Source: Arthonia radiata (Eukaryota; Ascomycota; Arthoniomycetes; Arthoniales; Arthoniaceae). From it: a stretch of DNA of 64,000 nt. Location of the stretch: assembly GCA_002989075.1 (NCBI GenBank), contig PSQN01000017.1, forward strand, positions 2,487,453 through 2,551,452, read 5' to 3'. Positions 21,326 to 33,566 of this stretch are shown here, piece by piece. The translations under genes and the position numbers were made by a program. The notes under the pieces are model-generated. The model searched no databases. It worked only from the letters and a program-made list of their open reading frames with translations, and was not told the origin of the DNA. Within the stretch, counting starts at the first letter, position 1. The number at the start of each line of letters is the position of its first letter.

Positions 21326-22958
21326 ATGGGCGAAGAAGAAGACAAGGAGAAGGCCGAAAAGGTCGCTGCCGCGCGAAAGAAGGTGTGTATAGGCATTCCA
21401 GACGCCATCCATGGGCTTGGAAAATTGACCACGGCCATAGTACGAGCAAATGAAGAAAGACAAGGCTAAGAAGGGCACGAAGAAGAAGAGCGAGAAGCTA
21501 TCGAAGGCAGATGGCGCTTCAGCAGAAGCTGTAGCCGAGGGTGAAGACAGCAAAGCCGACGATGCAGCCGTCGAAGAAGCAGCAGAGACGGAGGAGAAGG
21601 AGGCATCGGACCTGAAGGAAACTTCCACAGCTAAGGAGTCGCGCGAACGGTCAAAGAGCTTTAAGCAGAGCTCAGATGCCGTGAGCGAAGAAGCAAAGAA
21701 GGCACATGAGACGAACACCGCGCGGATAGAAGAGCTCGAAAAGGAGAATGAGCAGCTGAAGAAAGATCTCGAAGAACAGGATTCAGCAGCGTCAAATAAT
21801 GAGGCATCTTCAAAAGAGATCGAGCGTCTCAAGAAAGAGCTTGAAGCAGCCCGGCGGCAAGCGAAACCAAAGTCCAACTCATCCGATCTGCCTGCGCAAC
21901 TCGCAACCAAAACCACTGCCCTCGAGTCACTCGAGCTTGAGCTATCCACACTAAGACATACCTTAGACACCACCAAGCAGTCTCTAGCCGACAGCGAAGC
22001 CCGCGTCAAAGCCGCCGAAGAAGCCTCCTCCTCATCGGACGCCCGCCTCCAAGAATTGAAGGCATCCCTCGAGACCAAACCCTCCGACGAAAAAGACACA
22101 GAGACACCCGAAGATCCCACAAAGAAGATCGCACTCCTCACATCCGACCTGCACTCCGCCCAATCCGCCCTAACACAGTCAACCACGCGCATCTCCACCC
22201 TCGAAGCCAAAACCACAACCCTCCAGAAATTGCACTCAGACGCCGAAACACAGCACTCATCGCAAACCCGCTCACGCATCGCTGAGCTCGAGTCCGCGCG
22301 TGCCGAGATCGCGACGTTGAAGAAGCGCCTATCCTCCACGAGCAATGAAAACGCCCGTCTCCGCTCGAACTCCACCTCTGAGAAGCAAAACGGCGGCCCC
22401 GACGATGAAGGCGTGGACGAGCTCGAGGACGAGGCGCGCTCGAAACTCGAGGAACGTGTGCGGGCCCTCGAGGCTGAGAACTTCGAGCTGCGTCGGGGCG
22501 TGTGGAAAGCGCGGCGGACTGAGCTGCAAGGGGAGTTGTCGGAGGACCATTCAACGTCTCCTGGCGCATTCGACGACATTGATCTGAATACGCCGCATCC
22601 GGGTATGAGCCGGAACGTCTCCTCGCAAGGTCAAGGCGTGGGCGCAGCGTTCGGAAACTTTGTCAATGCGTTCAACAAGCAGATTGGAGAGATTGCTGGA
22701 GGCACGCCAGGGCCGCAGCAGCGGTATCGAGGGATGAGCGGGGGCGCGCCTGGGAGACCGAGTCTGGATGACGACGACTTTGACGAAAGCGCGTTCATGG
22801 CGGCGAGTCAAGCTGAGGAAGAATCGAGGAAGGCGGAGGAGATGGCGAGGTTGGAACGGGTGAGGGAGGTGAAGAGGGGGCTTGTGGAGTGGAAGGGGTG
22901 GAGGGTGGATTTGGTGGATTTGAGAGGGGGTGGGATGGCGGGGGTGTTTGACGTATAA
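21326..22958 (+). CDS. long coiled-coil protein, golgin/M-protein-repeat-like
   Basis: Exons 21326-21382 and 21441-22958 (58-nt intron GTGTGT...CATAG) give 524 residues starting MGEEEDKEKAEK. A Lys/Glu/Ala-rich opening is followed by a nearly continuous coiled coil (about 95-385; heptads such as IEELEKENEQLKKDLEE). A Gly-rich segment with FGNFVNAFNKQIGEIAGG and PGRPSLDDDDFDESAFM comes next, then a conserved-looking end RGLVEWKGWRVDLVDLRG. There is no signal peptide or membrane helix. I recall fungal proteins annotated as M-protein-repeat or vesicle-transport coiled coils with this C-terminal layout. A tethering or scaffold role at Golgi or vesicles is a guess. Codon use in the last 150 bp becomes very G-rich. 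Confidence 0.78.
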
Positions 22959-23837
22959 GGAGAGCCATGTTTGACTAATGTACGATCATGTGGTAACTTG
23001 GGGGGCAACGTTTAGACCTTGGACCATTCGAAGATAGAGACTGGGGCGATCGGTAATGCCCACCAGTATCGAGTTTGAGTAGCATTTGAAAGAAGCCTAT
23101 CAAGCAAGGATATGAGGCAACCATTCCTCCAACTGAACTTCTTAGCTTGCACTTCGTGATCTTGATATCTAATAGAAGTATCCCGTAAGCAATGCACACA
23201 CACTTGGCCACTCATGCGCACCCTTTCAACATCTCAACATCGCTGCCTTGGCGCCCAATACGCGAGATCTTCAACACCACACATCTCACCCAATACGACT
23301 CCGATGCTCTTAAAAAAGACACCACACGATACAGATTCTTCTGCACTACCCAAATATGCAAGAATCGTTCTCATGCGACAAGATTCCAAAGATCATGTTT
23401 TTTTTTCGAATCACTCGAAATTCTTTTCGGAATTCGAAAATTCATCGTGAAAATTTGAACGTGCATCTATGATCCCAAAATTTGAATGTGTGGATTTTTG
23501 AGCATGTGTGAGCATGTTGTGGAAGTTTGAAGATAGTAGCTCAAGAACTGCGTGATTCGAGATTGGGGTGGTGGGTGGATGGGTGGTCAGTGGTGATTTT
23601 TGCGGATGGCTGTACGACGCCGTAACGGATATTTCTAAATTCTCGTAGAATCGGGGACACGATGGCATGTTGAACAGCTGGCGAGTCACATCCAGGAGGT
23701 TGAGGTTGCCAAAGAGGACGAAGTAAGGAGCGACTATGCATTACCAATACTACCAAATGACCATGCCCAAACGAATGACTTTCCTCCCTCTCTGCCCTCC
23801 CCTCCCACCACCTCTCCCACCCTCAATCCACCCTCAA
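22959..23837. other. convergent spacer with AT-rich, TTCGAA-rich tract
   Basis: 879 bp between two convergent genes. At about 23398-23452 the DNA turns AT-rich and carries several TTCGAA/AATTCGAA motifs, including the inverted pair TTTTCG-GAATT-CGAAAA at 23424-23440. No gene is seen; this may be terminator sequence or a small remnant. Confidence 0.4.
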
Positions 23838-25105
23838 CTACTTCCCCGCCCTATACTGCGGCCACAACCCCATAATCCTCTGCTTCTGCCCCGGCGTAAA
23901 CCGCGAGTAACACGCATCAGTCGAGTAATCCATATAATTGTGAATCGGATCCAGGCCCGCGCGATTGCTGCACGTGTTCTTCCACGGGCTCGTCGGACAC
24001 CCGTCCGTGCTCTGGCTCTCGCTCGGCGTGTCGCTCACGAAATCGCCGTTCCCCTGGCAGCTGTACCCCTCGAACGTGTGCAGCAGCCCCAGCCAGTGCC
24101 CTGTCTCGTGCACAGCGGTCTTGCCCATGTTGTACCCGTTGATCGGGCCATTTGGCACCGTGCCGGCGGCGATATTACACCCGTCGCGCACGTAGACGCT
24201 GGGGGCGGGGTTCTGGCCCACATCCGTGGGGAGCGTGCACTGACCCAGCACGCCGCCTGCGAGGTCGGACTGGAAGTACAGGTTCAGGTCCGCGTAGGTG
24301 CCCTGGCGCAGACTCTGCTTCATAGCGAGATCGACGCTGTCGGAGCCGCCGACCGCCCAGGCGTCGTTGGTCGTAAAGGAGGTGTTCTTGAGGGCGAACG
24401 AGATGGACTGCGGGTTGTACGCCTTGTTCAGGGCGGCGATCTGCTGGTTCACCTGGCCTTGCGTGATCATGCCGGCGTGGGCCTTGGTGGTGATGACGTG
24501 GATGTAGGCGTTTACCTTTATGTTCTTGGCAGGCGGTGGGCCGCCGCCGGTGGTGGTGGACTGGGAGGCGGAGGAGGCGGAGCCGGCGTTGGTCTGGCGG
24601 CGGCCGAGCAGGAAGCGCGTGAGGCGCGAGATGCCGTTGGCGCTGTTGGGGTTGTACTGCCCGCCGTAGGATGAGCCGCTGCCTGATGTTGTCGAGTTGA
24701 AGGAAGTGCCGTTGGGGAATTGGCCGGTGTGCATGCCGTGGATTGTGTCGAGGAAGTGGTCGCTGGCTTTGTGGATTTGGGTGCCGCAGTCGAAGTGCAC
24801 GTAGGAGCGCGTGGACGTGGGGGATGGTTCGGCGTTGGAGGGCGTCTTGCTGGTTGCGAGGGTGCTAGGACCGCTGGCTACAGGCGCTGTATTAAGCCCG
24901 CCAGCTTTTGTGGGCTCACCTGTGATTCTTGGGTTAGACTCGCACTGAGAGTCTTCTTTGACATCGACTTACTACTGGCTGCTATACTTGAGCTTGAGGC
25001 AGCACCTCCATATACACCAGGCTTGGCTGCCGCGGCTGCAAGAGCAGAGGTACTGAGGGCGGCGAGGAGGAGAAATAGCTGGTAGATTGACAGCTGTGAC
25101 TTCAT
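23838..25105 (-). CDS. secreted M43 (cytophagalysin/pappalysin-type) metalloprotease
   Basis: Exons 25105-24973 and 24919-23838 (53-nt intron GTAAGT...ATCACAG) encode 404 residues. Exon 1 carries a signal peptide (MKSQLSIYQLFLLLAALSTSALA) and Ser/Ala-rich sequence; the split codon gives SSEPTKAGG. After a likely propeptide with NGISRLTRFLLGRRQ (a possible processing region) comes the catalytic domain, with HETGHWLGLLH at 315-325 (two zinc His, catalytic Glu and third His) and the Met-turn NYMDYSTDACYSRFT near 374. This is the metzincin M43B architecture of fungal MEP1-like extracellular proteases. It is secreted and probably degrades host or environmental protein. C+G-rich third positions throughout suggest a well-expressed gene. 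Confidence 0.94.
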
Positions 25106-26090
25106 CTCGATTTGTTTGCTGCCCCAAAAGAATGTATGCAGTGAGTCTGTCCGCTTCTGAAGGGAATTTTCGATCTTCTCTTCTCTGTCCAAATGAGGGA
25201 ATCAGGGCATTCAGTAGCAGCCCAACGCTGGTGTGTCCTCGACTCGACTGAGGAGAACAGTCAAACGAGTGAATGTCGCTGGATCACAGGGGAATGCCTT
25301 GCACAGTGCAAAGCAAAACGACGGGCGTCCTGCGACTACAGCGAATGGCGCGATCAAAGGAGCGTCGGTTACTCGCGCACTGGAGACCAGCAACAAGGGA
25401 AAACAGGGCCTTGTAGGTGGCTTGAGGACATCCTTTATTCTAACTTGATACTTCATTCACCGTTTTGCTCACACTTGATATCAAAGGCTTGGCAAGTCAG
25501 ATGGGAAGGTGAAAGAACCCGGTTTCTGCCAGCCAGTGAATCAAGAAACGCTTCAGAGTGGAGGCCCGGTAGGAGGACGTCTAATTGCGCGCGTTGACAA
25601 GGAGGCCATCGTGAAATCTTGCTGCATGCGGTAGAGCGTGGTGGAACAAACAGACAAACAAAGAGATAACTGAGGTAGAACGCTAATAGGTCTTCGTCTG
25701 GACTTGCCAGGCGGGAAACATCAAGCAAACATAGGCTCTTGATCTCTTGCCAAAAAATAATCGACTTTTGTGCGCATGACTGTCGGTGGTTGAGATCTCC
25801 GCTCACTACTGGTATCCTTTTCGGCGATTCGATACCCGCCTTTGCGAAGCTAACCCGTGTGAGCGATCAATAGCCAAATGCTATGCCCTGACAATGGAAA
25901 TAGACCGAGAATATCAGTGCAGTGATAATTCGAGACATGGAATTGCTAATGATTCTTTCATAGCTTGCGACGCTTCCTGGTGCTAGCTGGTCCTACTCGT
26001 CAACAATATCGACCTACCGCAGTCACGCCCAGACGCCTCGTAATGCATTTTAGTACTGTACAATGCTGATAAACTATCGTCGTGTCATCA
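25106..26090. other. intergenic, nothing recognised
   Basis: 985 bp between the protease start and the CDC50 stop, both minus-strand genes. It holds the protease promoter; no motif or coding frame convinced me. Confidence 0.45.
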
Positions 26091-27533
26091 TCAACGGCCT
26101 CCAGCAGCCGAAGGCTTGTCCTGGTTCCAGCTTAGGTAGCTATGGTCTCCAAGGCGCCTCCAAAACGGTCAGCGTCCAGCGATACAGAGGATGCGAGGGA
26201 CATACCTTGGCTTAATCAGATTCGTGACCGTGAAGATGGTGCCCAGCAGGACACAGGCACCGGCAACAACGATGTACGCAATGCCCAAGAATGGGTTCTT
26301 GCCTCCCATGACAGTTCGCGTGGAGATCAGCAGTTGCTTCTTACCACCCCACAGATCTGTGTGGAAGTCTGCAATGTTTGTTAGCGACAATCGAAAGCAG
26401 TTTGATCGTGTAACCCACTGTCTGTGATATTGATCGTATATCGCCCTCGTGGCAACGTTTCATTATCGTTCCTCATTGCCAGCTTGCTGAACGTCGGCAA
26501 GCCAGCCGTCCTCATCCAGTTCTGGAACGCTTCCTCGGTTTTCAAGTTCGGCTGAGGCTCAGTCGGGGTGTAACCGTTTGGATACCGAAGTTGCCAGTTG
26601 GGAGGTGGCAGAATGTCTCCTTGAGAGTTCCCAGAAGTCTCATTGTATAAGTCCTTGTCGGTGCTCCAAGCGATGCCCTTGGCTGTGAAGTTGTACGTCA
26701 TATTATCAGCATTGGAGCCAGATACGCTCTGAAGTACCAAAGGCCCAAAGGTATCATTAAATTGTGAGTTTGCGATCAGACCGCACGGGTAGTAAATCTT
26801 GCTATGATCGTTTCCGGGTGTCCGCAGGGGATCGCAGTCGGACAGATCATTGTATGTGACGTGTTTGCCAGCAAGTTGTGGCTGACTGTAGGACTTCACG
26901 TATCGTCGGTGATTCTGGTAAAACTGAGTGAGGCGGTAGTACATGTAGATGGGGGGTGCTATCGGTTCGGGGATGAAGAAGCTAATGGAGCATTGCGTCG
27001 TGTCGTACTCCACGTCGGAGTCGGGACCATGAGGATGGATGGTGACATTGCTGTTCTGGTATAACGGCGCGTTCCTCGAAAATTCGTCTGCTCCGTTCTT
27101 AAAGGATGCGGTGTACCTATGGGATGGTATTGAGAACTCTTGATTGGTGGGATTCTTGTGACACTGCGAGTAGTCGATGGAGAGCTCTTGCACTTGCGTG
27201 CTCGCGTAGAGCAGGAGACCGCCAAGTGGTCCGAAGACGACACCGATGCCGATAAGGAGGGGAATAACAGTCTTGGGTGTAAGGATAGGTCTGCAGGTGC
27301 GCAATCAGTTCCAATGTCACGCGCTGGACGATCACATCAAGACCTACTGCCAGGCTTTCAACCTCTGCTGGCGAAAAGCAGTATCTGCATCCTGTCAGCT
27401 CCAGCTACTCGCATTCCGCGAACCCGCGGGTGAACAGACTTGGAGGCCTTCGTGTCTTTGTTTTTGGCTTATCCTTCGGGTTGTCTGGGCGCTCTATGGA
27501 GCCCGCCGGGCTGAGCTCTTGTGTTTGCGACAT
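26091..27533 (-). CDS. CDC50/LEM3-family P4-ATPase (flippase) subunit
   Basis: Five exons on the minus strand: 27533-27440, 27384-27348 (37 nt), 27290-26419, 26368-26206 and 26157-26091, total 410 residues. Splicing rebuilds the family signature [25 protein letters not shown] at the cytosolic N-terminus, the first helix (IPLLIGIGVVFGPLGGLLLYA), a large lumenal domain with paired Cys and several N-glycosylation sites (NVT, NDT, NMT and NIT), the second helix (GIAYIVVAGACVLLGTIFTV) and the conserved end RRLGDHSYLSWN. Cdc50-family proteins bind P4-ATPases such as Drs2 or Dnf1. They are needed for their exit from the ER and for phosphatidylserine/ethanolamine flipping. Which P4-ATPase this one serves cannot be told from the sequence. 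All introns are 48-57 nt. Confidence 0.95.
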
Positions 27534-28176
27534 GTCGACTGGTGGAGGGCATATGAAGAGAAGTCAGCATATGACCACGCCCATAAACCTTCTCCTACTG
27601 CTCAGCGCCGCAGTCTATTTGCGGCGGAAGCGCGCTGGAGATAGAATCATGACCCCTTCTACCTGCCATCAACACGTATATCTGTGCCACTCTATTGATA
27701 CCAACCCCCTTTCGGGCAATCTGGGCTCCTGGCGGCTTGGCACTTTGAGCCAGTCAGCAAACCCCTATCTCTTTTACTCAGCAAAGACCTTGATTAAAAG
27801 CTCTAAAAGCACGCTGCAAGGTAGTTGAGGCCCTGCTCAATATTCTCGCAAGCTCGACCTTGCTCTTGCTTCTCATTTTGCGGGGCCTGGAGAGGTTGAA
27901 AGATCGTGACTTGATAAAACATGCCATGACCCGTGTGCCCTAAGCTTGGTCAGCGGTATGAGGGCTCGCGAAGAACGAACCATGTCATGTGGTGGAGCGA
28001 AGCTGTCATGAGACACATTCATAAGTATGGCTAGGTATACAGCTTGCACGAATGCATTCCCCACAACTCCGCCAACGCTCCGCTTACCCATCCGCCGCCT
28101 TATGCCGTGCACGAAATCACATGCTTGCCAGCCATTTCCCCGTCCGTAAGACACGTGAACGAACCCAGGTGTTTCT
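27534..28176. other. spacer upstream of the CDC50-family gene
   Basis: 643 bp: promoter of the flippase subunit gene and 3' flank of PMT2. Nothing specific was recognised. Confidence 0.4.
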
Positions 28177-30579
28177 TTATTTGTTGTCAACAATGCGCCA
28201 CGTGTCCAGCCACTTGAGATGCCTCCACTGCTCGGCACCACCAACCATGCCGAACGAAATAGCACGGAAGTGAACGTACAGGCCAATAGTGGCCGCGTAC
28301 ATAACCGCATAGACACCCCATTTCGCTGTGTTGGGTAGCGGGCGTGTCACCCAGTCGAGACAGAAGCCCAGACAGAGGATGGCGAAGTATAGAGCTGGGT
28401 AGTAGTGGTGGACATAAGTTACGCGTGCCATTGCGATGAACGGCGCGTAGTGGAGGAACCAGCCGAGAAGAGGATACAGGCCAGCATAATGGATGTGGTC
28501 GATCTCAGCCCATGTGAGTTCGACGTAGCCACGCTGCCATCGGATGAGGTACCAGCCCACGAGCGCTGTGAGAAAGCCGAGAGAAAATGTCGAGCCCCAG
28601 TAAACGAGCGGGTTGCCGAGCAAGAAATATTTGACGATGCTATCGTCCCAACCGCACATTCGGAGACCGACATTCAGCAGCGGCCATTGCCAAGGTTTGG
28701 ACGCTAGGTCGTCTTGTTTGTCGGGATCCGGTACCAAAGCATTGTTGGATGTCATCATGGCGACGTTCAGATGTACAAAGTCCTTGAAGAATGGAGACTT
28801 GTAGGCGTTAGAGTCTGCGTTCGGTACTGTGACACGTCAGCATCAATTCAACGCCCAAACCGATTTGTAAACCTACATTTTTCGTTCCAGTGAGACTCGA
28901 CGTTCCAGTGCGTGTACTTATCCTTGGGATTGTTTTGTTTTACGCACGACGTTTCAATCTGCTTGAACCCCCACTGAGGCAAGTTGACGTTGCCAGCACG
29001 TAGATAGCAGCCTAGGTCTGGATGCTTCAAGCGAAATGCTGAAGTCAGTGTACGTAGCTTAGAATAGTCTCGGGATGAAGCATCATCGACGACTTCGACG
29101 ATCCAGTGATCTTTAGTGTCACCGATGGTCAAGTTACCATAGCAGGACACTTCGTAATCAGCTTTAGTGACTGGCGCAGCGATAGCATGAGAGTGCAGAT
29201 TGCGCCCAGTCTGTGCGTGCAGGAGACGAATGGTGTGGCCATTTCCAACGTATCGGAGAGGTTTCTCGGGATCGTAGTCTTCCTCGTGGCGGTTTGTGTA
29301 GAAGAACCAATCGTTATTCGCATCCTTGTGATGGTAGCAAGTGATCTGCTGCTGTTTTGAGCCCTCTGGGTACGTCTGAACGTGGGAGTGGAGGAGACCA
29401 CCGCCGTATCCCATGTTCTTGAGGGTTGCTCGCGAGCCATAAGCGACCTCGAGCGGGCTATCCTTTCCGACTTCTGTACCCCTGAGATTTGCCTGAAACA
29501 GTGAACTCATTTGAGCGTCGCCGGGACCGCTGTTCTCCAAGACTAAAAAGTGCAGCCAGAAGGAGAATATGTAGACGAGCATCGGGATGACGATAAGGCC
29601 AAACACGCGGAACCCGGTATGTGCCACGAGCTCTCCTTTTGGCATCGACAGATCGCCGAACTTGTTCCAGAGGTCCTCGATTGTATAGATGCCGACAAGC
29701 GCGGTGCCAAACATGCCAACCCACTTGACGCTGCAAACGCAGCCAATCGAAATACCAGTCATCATCAGCCAAAAGCCCCATTCGGGCGAGAACGGATCTT
29801 TCCGGTATCGGTGGAACTTGGACCAGCAGAAGACCGTTGTAAATGTGAAGAAGAGAAGCATGGAGTCGAGCAAGATGAAGCGGCTGATGGTAGTGTAGGA
29901 GTTCTCGCAGAGGACCATGAGAGTAACGAGCCAGACGGTTTGGCGTCTGAGATTGAGCTCTCGCGCCGTGAAATAGGCCAGTGGGACACACAAGGCGCCG
30001 AAGGCTGAGTTGAAAAGCCGCATGAAGGTATAGTTCAGCTCTTCAGGATAGGTCTCGCCGGACTTGAACTCGAACGAGCCGTTGTAGCCAGCCAGATAGC
30101 CAGATAATCCGACGAGCATCTTGCCAAGGGGAGGGTGTACATCGAAGTAGAATTCTCGCTTGAGGTAGTGTGAACCGAATTTGCCAAAGCTGTGAGCTGG
30201 TTAGTATGTGTGGCATCCTGTGCGGATTTGGAAGGCGGTGGCTCACTGTGCTTCATCCCAAGTCACAATGGGTGACAAGCCGATCTTGTACATGCGTGTA
30301 AAGAAGGCGAAGAACGTGAACACGATCGGAGCCAATACGAACTCGTACTCATCGAGGAAGGCCAGCACGCCTTGTGGCGCTTGCTTCTGTGGACGCAGTC
30401 AGCATCACAGGATGCACTCGACAGTAAAGACCATGGTTGCATACTTTGGCGGCCTTCTTGTTCTTGTCGTCGGGTTCTTCACGGGGGAACTTGTATTGCC
30501 CATTGGTACCCGTGTCTGGTATTCTCCTGCGCAGTTCATCGTCCTGCCGTGACGCGCCGGTCGCGTAAGTTTGAGACAT
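28177..30579 (-). CDS. pmt2: protein O-mannosyltransferase, PMT2 type
   Basis: Exons 30579-30445, 30386-30247, 30189-28877 and 28826-28177 encode 745 residues. The N-terminal catalytic loop shows [29 protein letters not shown] with the Asp-Glu pair needed by the family. A MIR domain region (about 330-520, GGGLLHSHVQTYPEGS and LHAQTGRNLHSH) follows, then HLNVAMMTSNNALVPDPDKQDD, which points to the PMT2 subfamily rather than PMT1 or PMT4. About ten or more hydrophobic helices flank these. PMT1/PMT2 heterodimers transfer mannose from dolichyl-phosphate mannose to Ser/Thr of proteins entering the ER. Several neighbours (SUN, DUF1996-WSC, Cys-rich protein) have Ser/Thr-rich linkers that could be clients. 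The first residues are cytosolic and polar. Introns are 50-58 nt. Confidence 0.95.
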
Positions 30580-31173
30580 TATTTCTATTACTTGCGGAGT
30601 ATCTTAGCTGCCTGAGAGGCTCCTACTAGGGGTCGGTGCCCAGCGCTCGTGTGTGGACTCGTATGCGCAAGGCAAGTGTGGAATGAGGAAGGAGCGGACG
30701 GCCCACCACTGACATGCAGCGGACGAAGAGGTCAATGAAAGTGAAGAAGTTGTCAAGTCCTCAAATCCACAATACCGTCATTACGAGAGGCGGAGATCCT
30801 CTGCCGGGCTGCTCAAATTAATGATGAAGGGTTCTGGAGAGGGAGGAGTTTGTGCCAAAAAAGAACAGACTTCTGGGCTGCCCCTGTACTCCTTGCTCGT
30901 TTTCAGCCCGCGCCGCTGCAAGGACGAAGGATTTCCACCTCACGCCGCAGCACTTTTGCGTGGCACCTCAATCCCACTTCTATCAATTGTTGTGCTGGAA
31001 CGAGCGATTTGACATCAGCGTGTGGTAGCATTGCTCGAAGAGAGGCCATACAGATCGACTGCTCATAATTGCTATCTATTGTTGTACACATCCCGCTGCC
31101 ATGCAGAGCGCCATTCAGATATCTCTATTTGAAGATGTCCTTGCAAAGGTACAATCGAAATAAAACGCTTTCG
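30580..31173. other. PMT2 promoter and transporter 3' flank
   Basis: 594 bp with no coding character; no motif was recognised. Confidence 0.4.
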
Positions 31174-33566
31174 TTAATCATCGCTTTGGTCCACGGCTCT
31201 GTAGTTGCCGCTGCCCCCTTGGTTGCCATCCTTCTTGCCTTTCCGCACTAGATTCGATATCCATCCACCTAGACCTTCTTTGCGCTCGCCATTGCCGTTC
31301 GCCATGCCCTGCTTCCCGTTTGCTGCATCAAGGTTGGGCGGATCGATATCCAAGCCAGGGATGGCACTATCAGTGCCGTGCTGGCCAAGTTGTAGTGATG
31401 GGATGGGCGATTCTGCACCCATCAGTGACGAGCCTTCACGATTCGAAGCAGGTGTCGGCATCTGAGACGTGGCATCGCCGAACAAGAGGTTCATGTCTTC
31501 CAGGCGAACATTGGCTGTCTCAGGATAGATGAACCACACTGCAATTGATTAGTTCAACTTCAAGAGCTTCAAAAAGCATTGTTGACTTACCAACGACGAA
31601 ACTAATGGCACAGAACAGGGCGTGTAGCAAGTACAAGCGCCATGCGATCACGTCTTGTAGTATCGGCGTCATCTCACCCACAAGCCAATTGAAAGCCCAG
31701 TTGGCCGCTGTGCTTAGACTGGCGCCCTTTGCCCGAATGCTGAGCGGCAAGATCTCTGGAGGGTAGAGCCAAGGGATCGGACCCCACGAATAGCCGAATG
31801 AGGCGTTGTATATGATGACGAAGACGACGACGAGCGTTGGTGTGGCTCGCACGTCCAAGTAAAGGAAGTATGCGACTGCACAAAGTGAGACCATCATCGC
31901 TAATGCACCGGTTAGGAGAATGACTCTTCGACCCCATCTATCGACTAGCCACCAGGGCGGAACGGTTGAGCCAAGATAGATCAGAGCGTTGATGCCAGTC
32001 ATGAGAATAGCGTCGCGGCCAACCCAACCAGCCGATTCGAAGACGAGGGGAGCGTAGTAGGAGATGACGTTGATGCCGTTAAGCTGAGCCAGAGCTTGCG
32101 CAGACATGGCGATGAAGACTCTTTTCGTGTATCGCCTGAACATGTCGGCGTAGGAGCGCTCTCCTTCTTGTCGCTGCAACAGCACATTCATCTTGATCTC
32201 GCGGTATTCGTCACGAGCCTTGGGGTTATGGATGTCGCCCTTGCCGTACAGGTTAGCAATGATAACGATGCCTTCTTCATCGTGATCGTTATCCAACAGC
32301 CACCTCGGCGATTCTGGAATCACCAGGCTGCCAACAGCCAGTAACGCGCCCATGACGACCTGCATGAGCAGAGGCAGTCGCCATGACCAGTGGTTCCCAA
32401 TGTAAGTGCTGGCGTAATCTACCCAAACACTGGTAGCGTAGCCTAAGATATTTCCGGAAAACTCCACACAGCCCATCATCCCACGATTGTGTGGTGGTGA
32501 GATTTCGGACTGGTAGACGGGGACGATTGTCGACAACGCTCCAACCCCAAGACCTGCGATTACTCTTCCTATTATCATCATTGGCATGCCTGTGCAAAAC
32601 GCTTGAAAGGCGCCTCCAACCACAAAGATGACGGCACCCCAAAAGATTGTCCGTCTTCGACCCAGAATGTCTCCTATCCGGCCGATTCCGAGGGAAGCAA
32701 TAAGCGCGCCGATTTCCAGGATGGCAACCATTGTCCCAATCTCGGCGCGACTGGGTTGGTTGAAGTAGTCTTTGAAATACGGGCCGCTGCATGTTGGGTT
32801 AGTAATTGTAGCAGGGGCTGAGGCGGGCAAACATACGTGATAACACCAGACATGACACCTTGATCATAGCCGAAGAGAAATACACCAAGTGAGACGAAAA
32901 CGCTTGTGAAGTATCTGTGACGTCGTGAGCATTACCATCCGAACGGAGTGGAGACGATCATCCGTACATCAGCTTCTTCCCGTACAGCCCATGTATTCGA
33001 GCCTTCCTATCTGTTGGAGCCATCGTACACGCTAGCAAGAACTCGAGAGTCGAAATAGGCTTCGCTGTGGGATTTGGTACAACAATCTCCGATGCCTTCT
33101 TAGGAGCACCGCCGGTGAAACCCTCTTTCGCGGCAAGATGATTGTCCTCGTCAAGTTGAAATCTTGTTCGCTTAGGACGGCGGCCGCGCTTCCGCGAGGT
33201 CAGACCAATGTCCTCCTCGTCGGCAGCACGGTCGCCTAGAGGATCGCCCCCAAGCTGGTCGACGAGATCGCCTGTGTCACTCCAAAGGGAAAACTCAGAG
33301 CCCGCCGAATCCGACTCCTGCGAGTCGCGGCGGCTCTCTAACCTTGGCTTCTCGTCGACGAGGCCAACCTCTTCGTCGTCGGAGGGAGATACCGGCTCCC
33401 TTTGTGTATGTCGAGGTGAGTTGGAAAAGGTGTGTAAGGGGATGTTGGCAGGCCTCTTGGGAGGAATCTTGGCGGTGGTGAGGCTGGCGCAGGCAGCCTC
33501 TCCCTCGGATGTGGTGGGAGGAGGAAGGGTTTTTGAGGAAGGGAGGAAGGGAACGTGGCCGGGTGG
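31174..33566 (-). CDS. MFS sugar-porter with long N-terminal tail (5' end unresolved)
   Basis: Exons on the minus strand are (<)33566-32968, 32914-32837, 32786-31591 and 31538-31174. Spliced motifs include FVSLGVFLFGYDQGVMSGVITGPYF (helix 1), GRRRT, AGLGVGALSTIVPVYQSE, PESPRWL, QLNGINVISYYAP and the C-terminal PETANVRLEDM. This is the sugar-porter family (hexose or related sugars, proton symport) with 12 helices. A conserved-looking cytosolic tail of about 200 residues, Ser/Pro-rich and basic (PRHTQREPVSPSDDEEVGL, RKRGRRPKRTRFQLDED), precedes helix 1. Its frame is open back to a TGA at 33569-33567 without any ATG, so a start codon must come from a further upstream exon that I could not place. 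The alternative is an internal start at MAPTDRKARIHG. The C-terminal tail is also long and polar. Confidence 0.85.

Noticed and set aside
13564-31538. A biosynthetic (secondary-metabolite) cluster around the 2OG oxygenase
   Set aside because: No PKS, NRPS, terpene synthase or tailoring enzyme lies near it; neighbours are wall and secretory genes.
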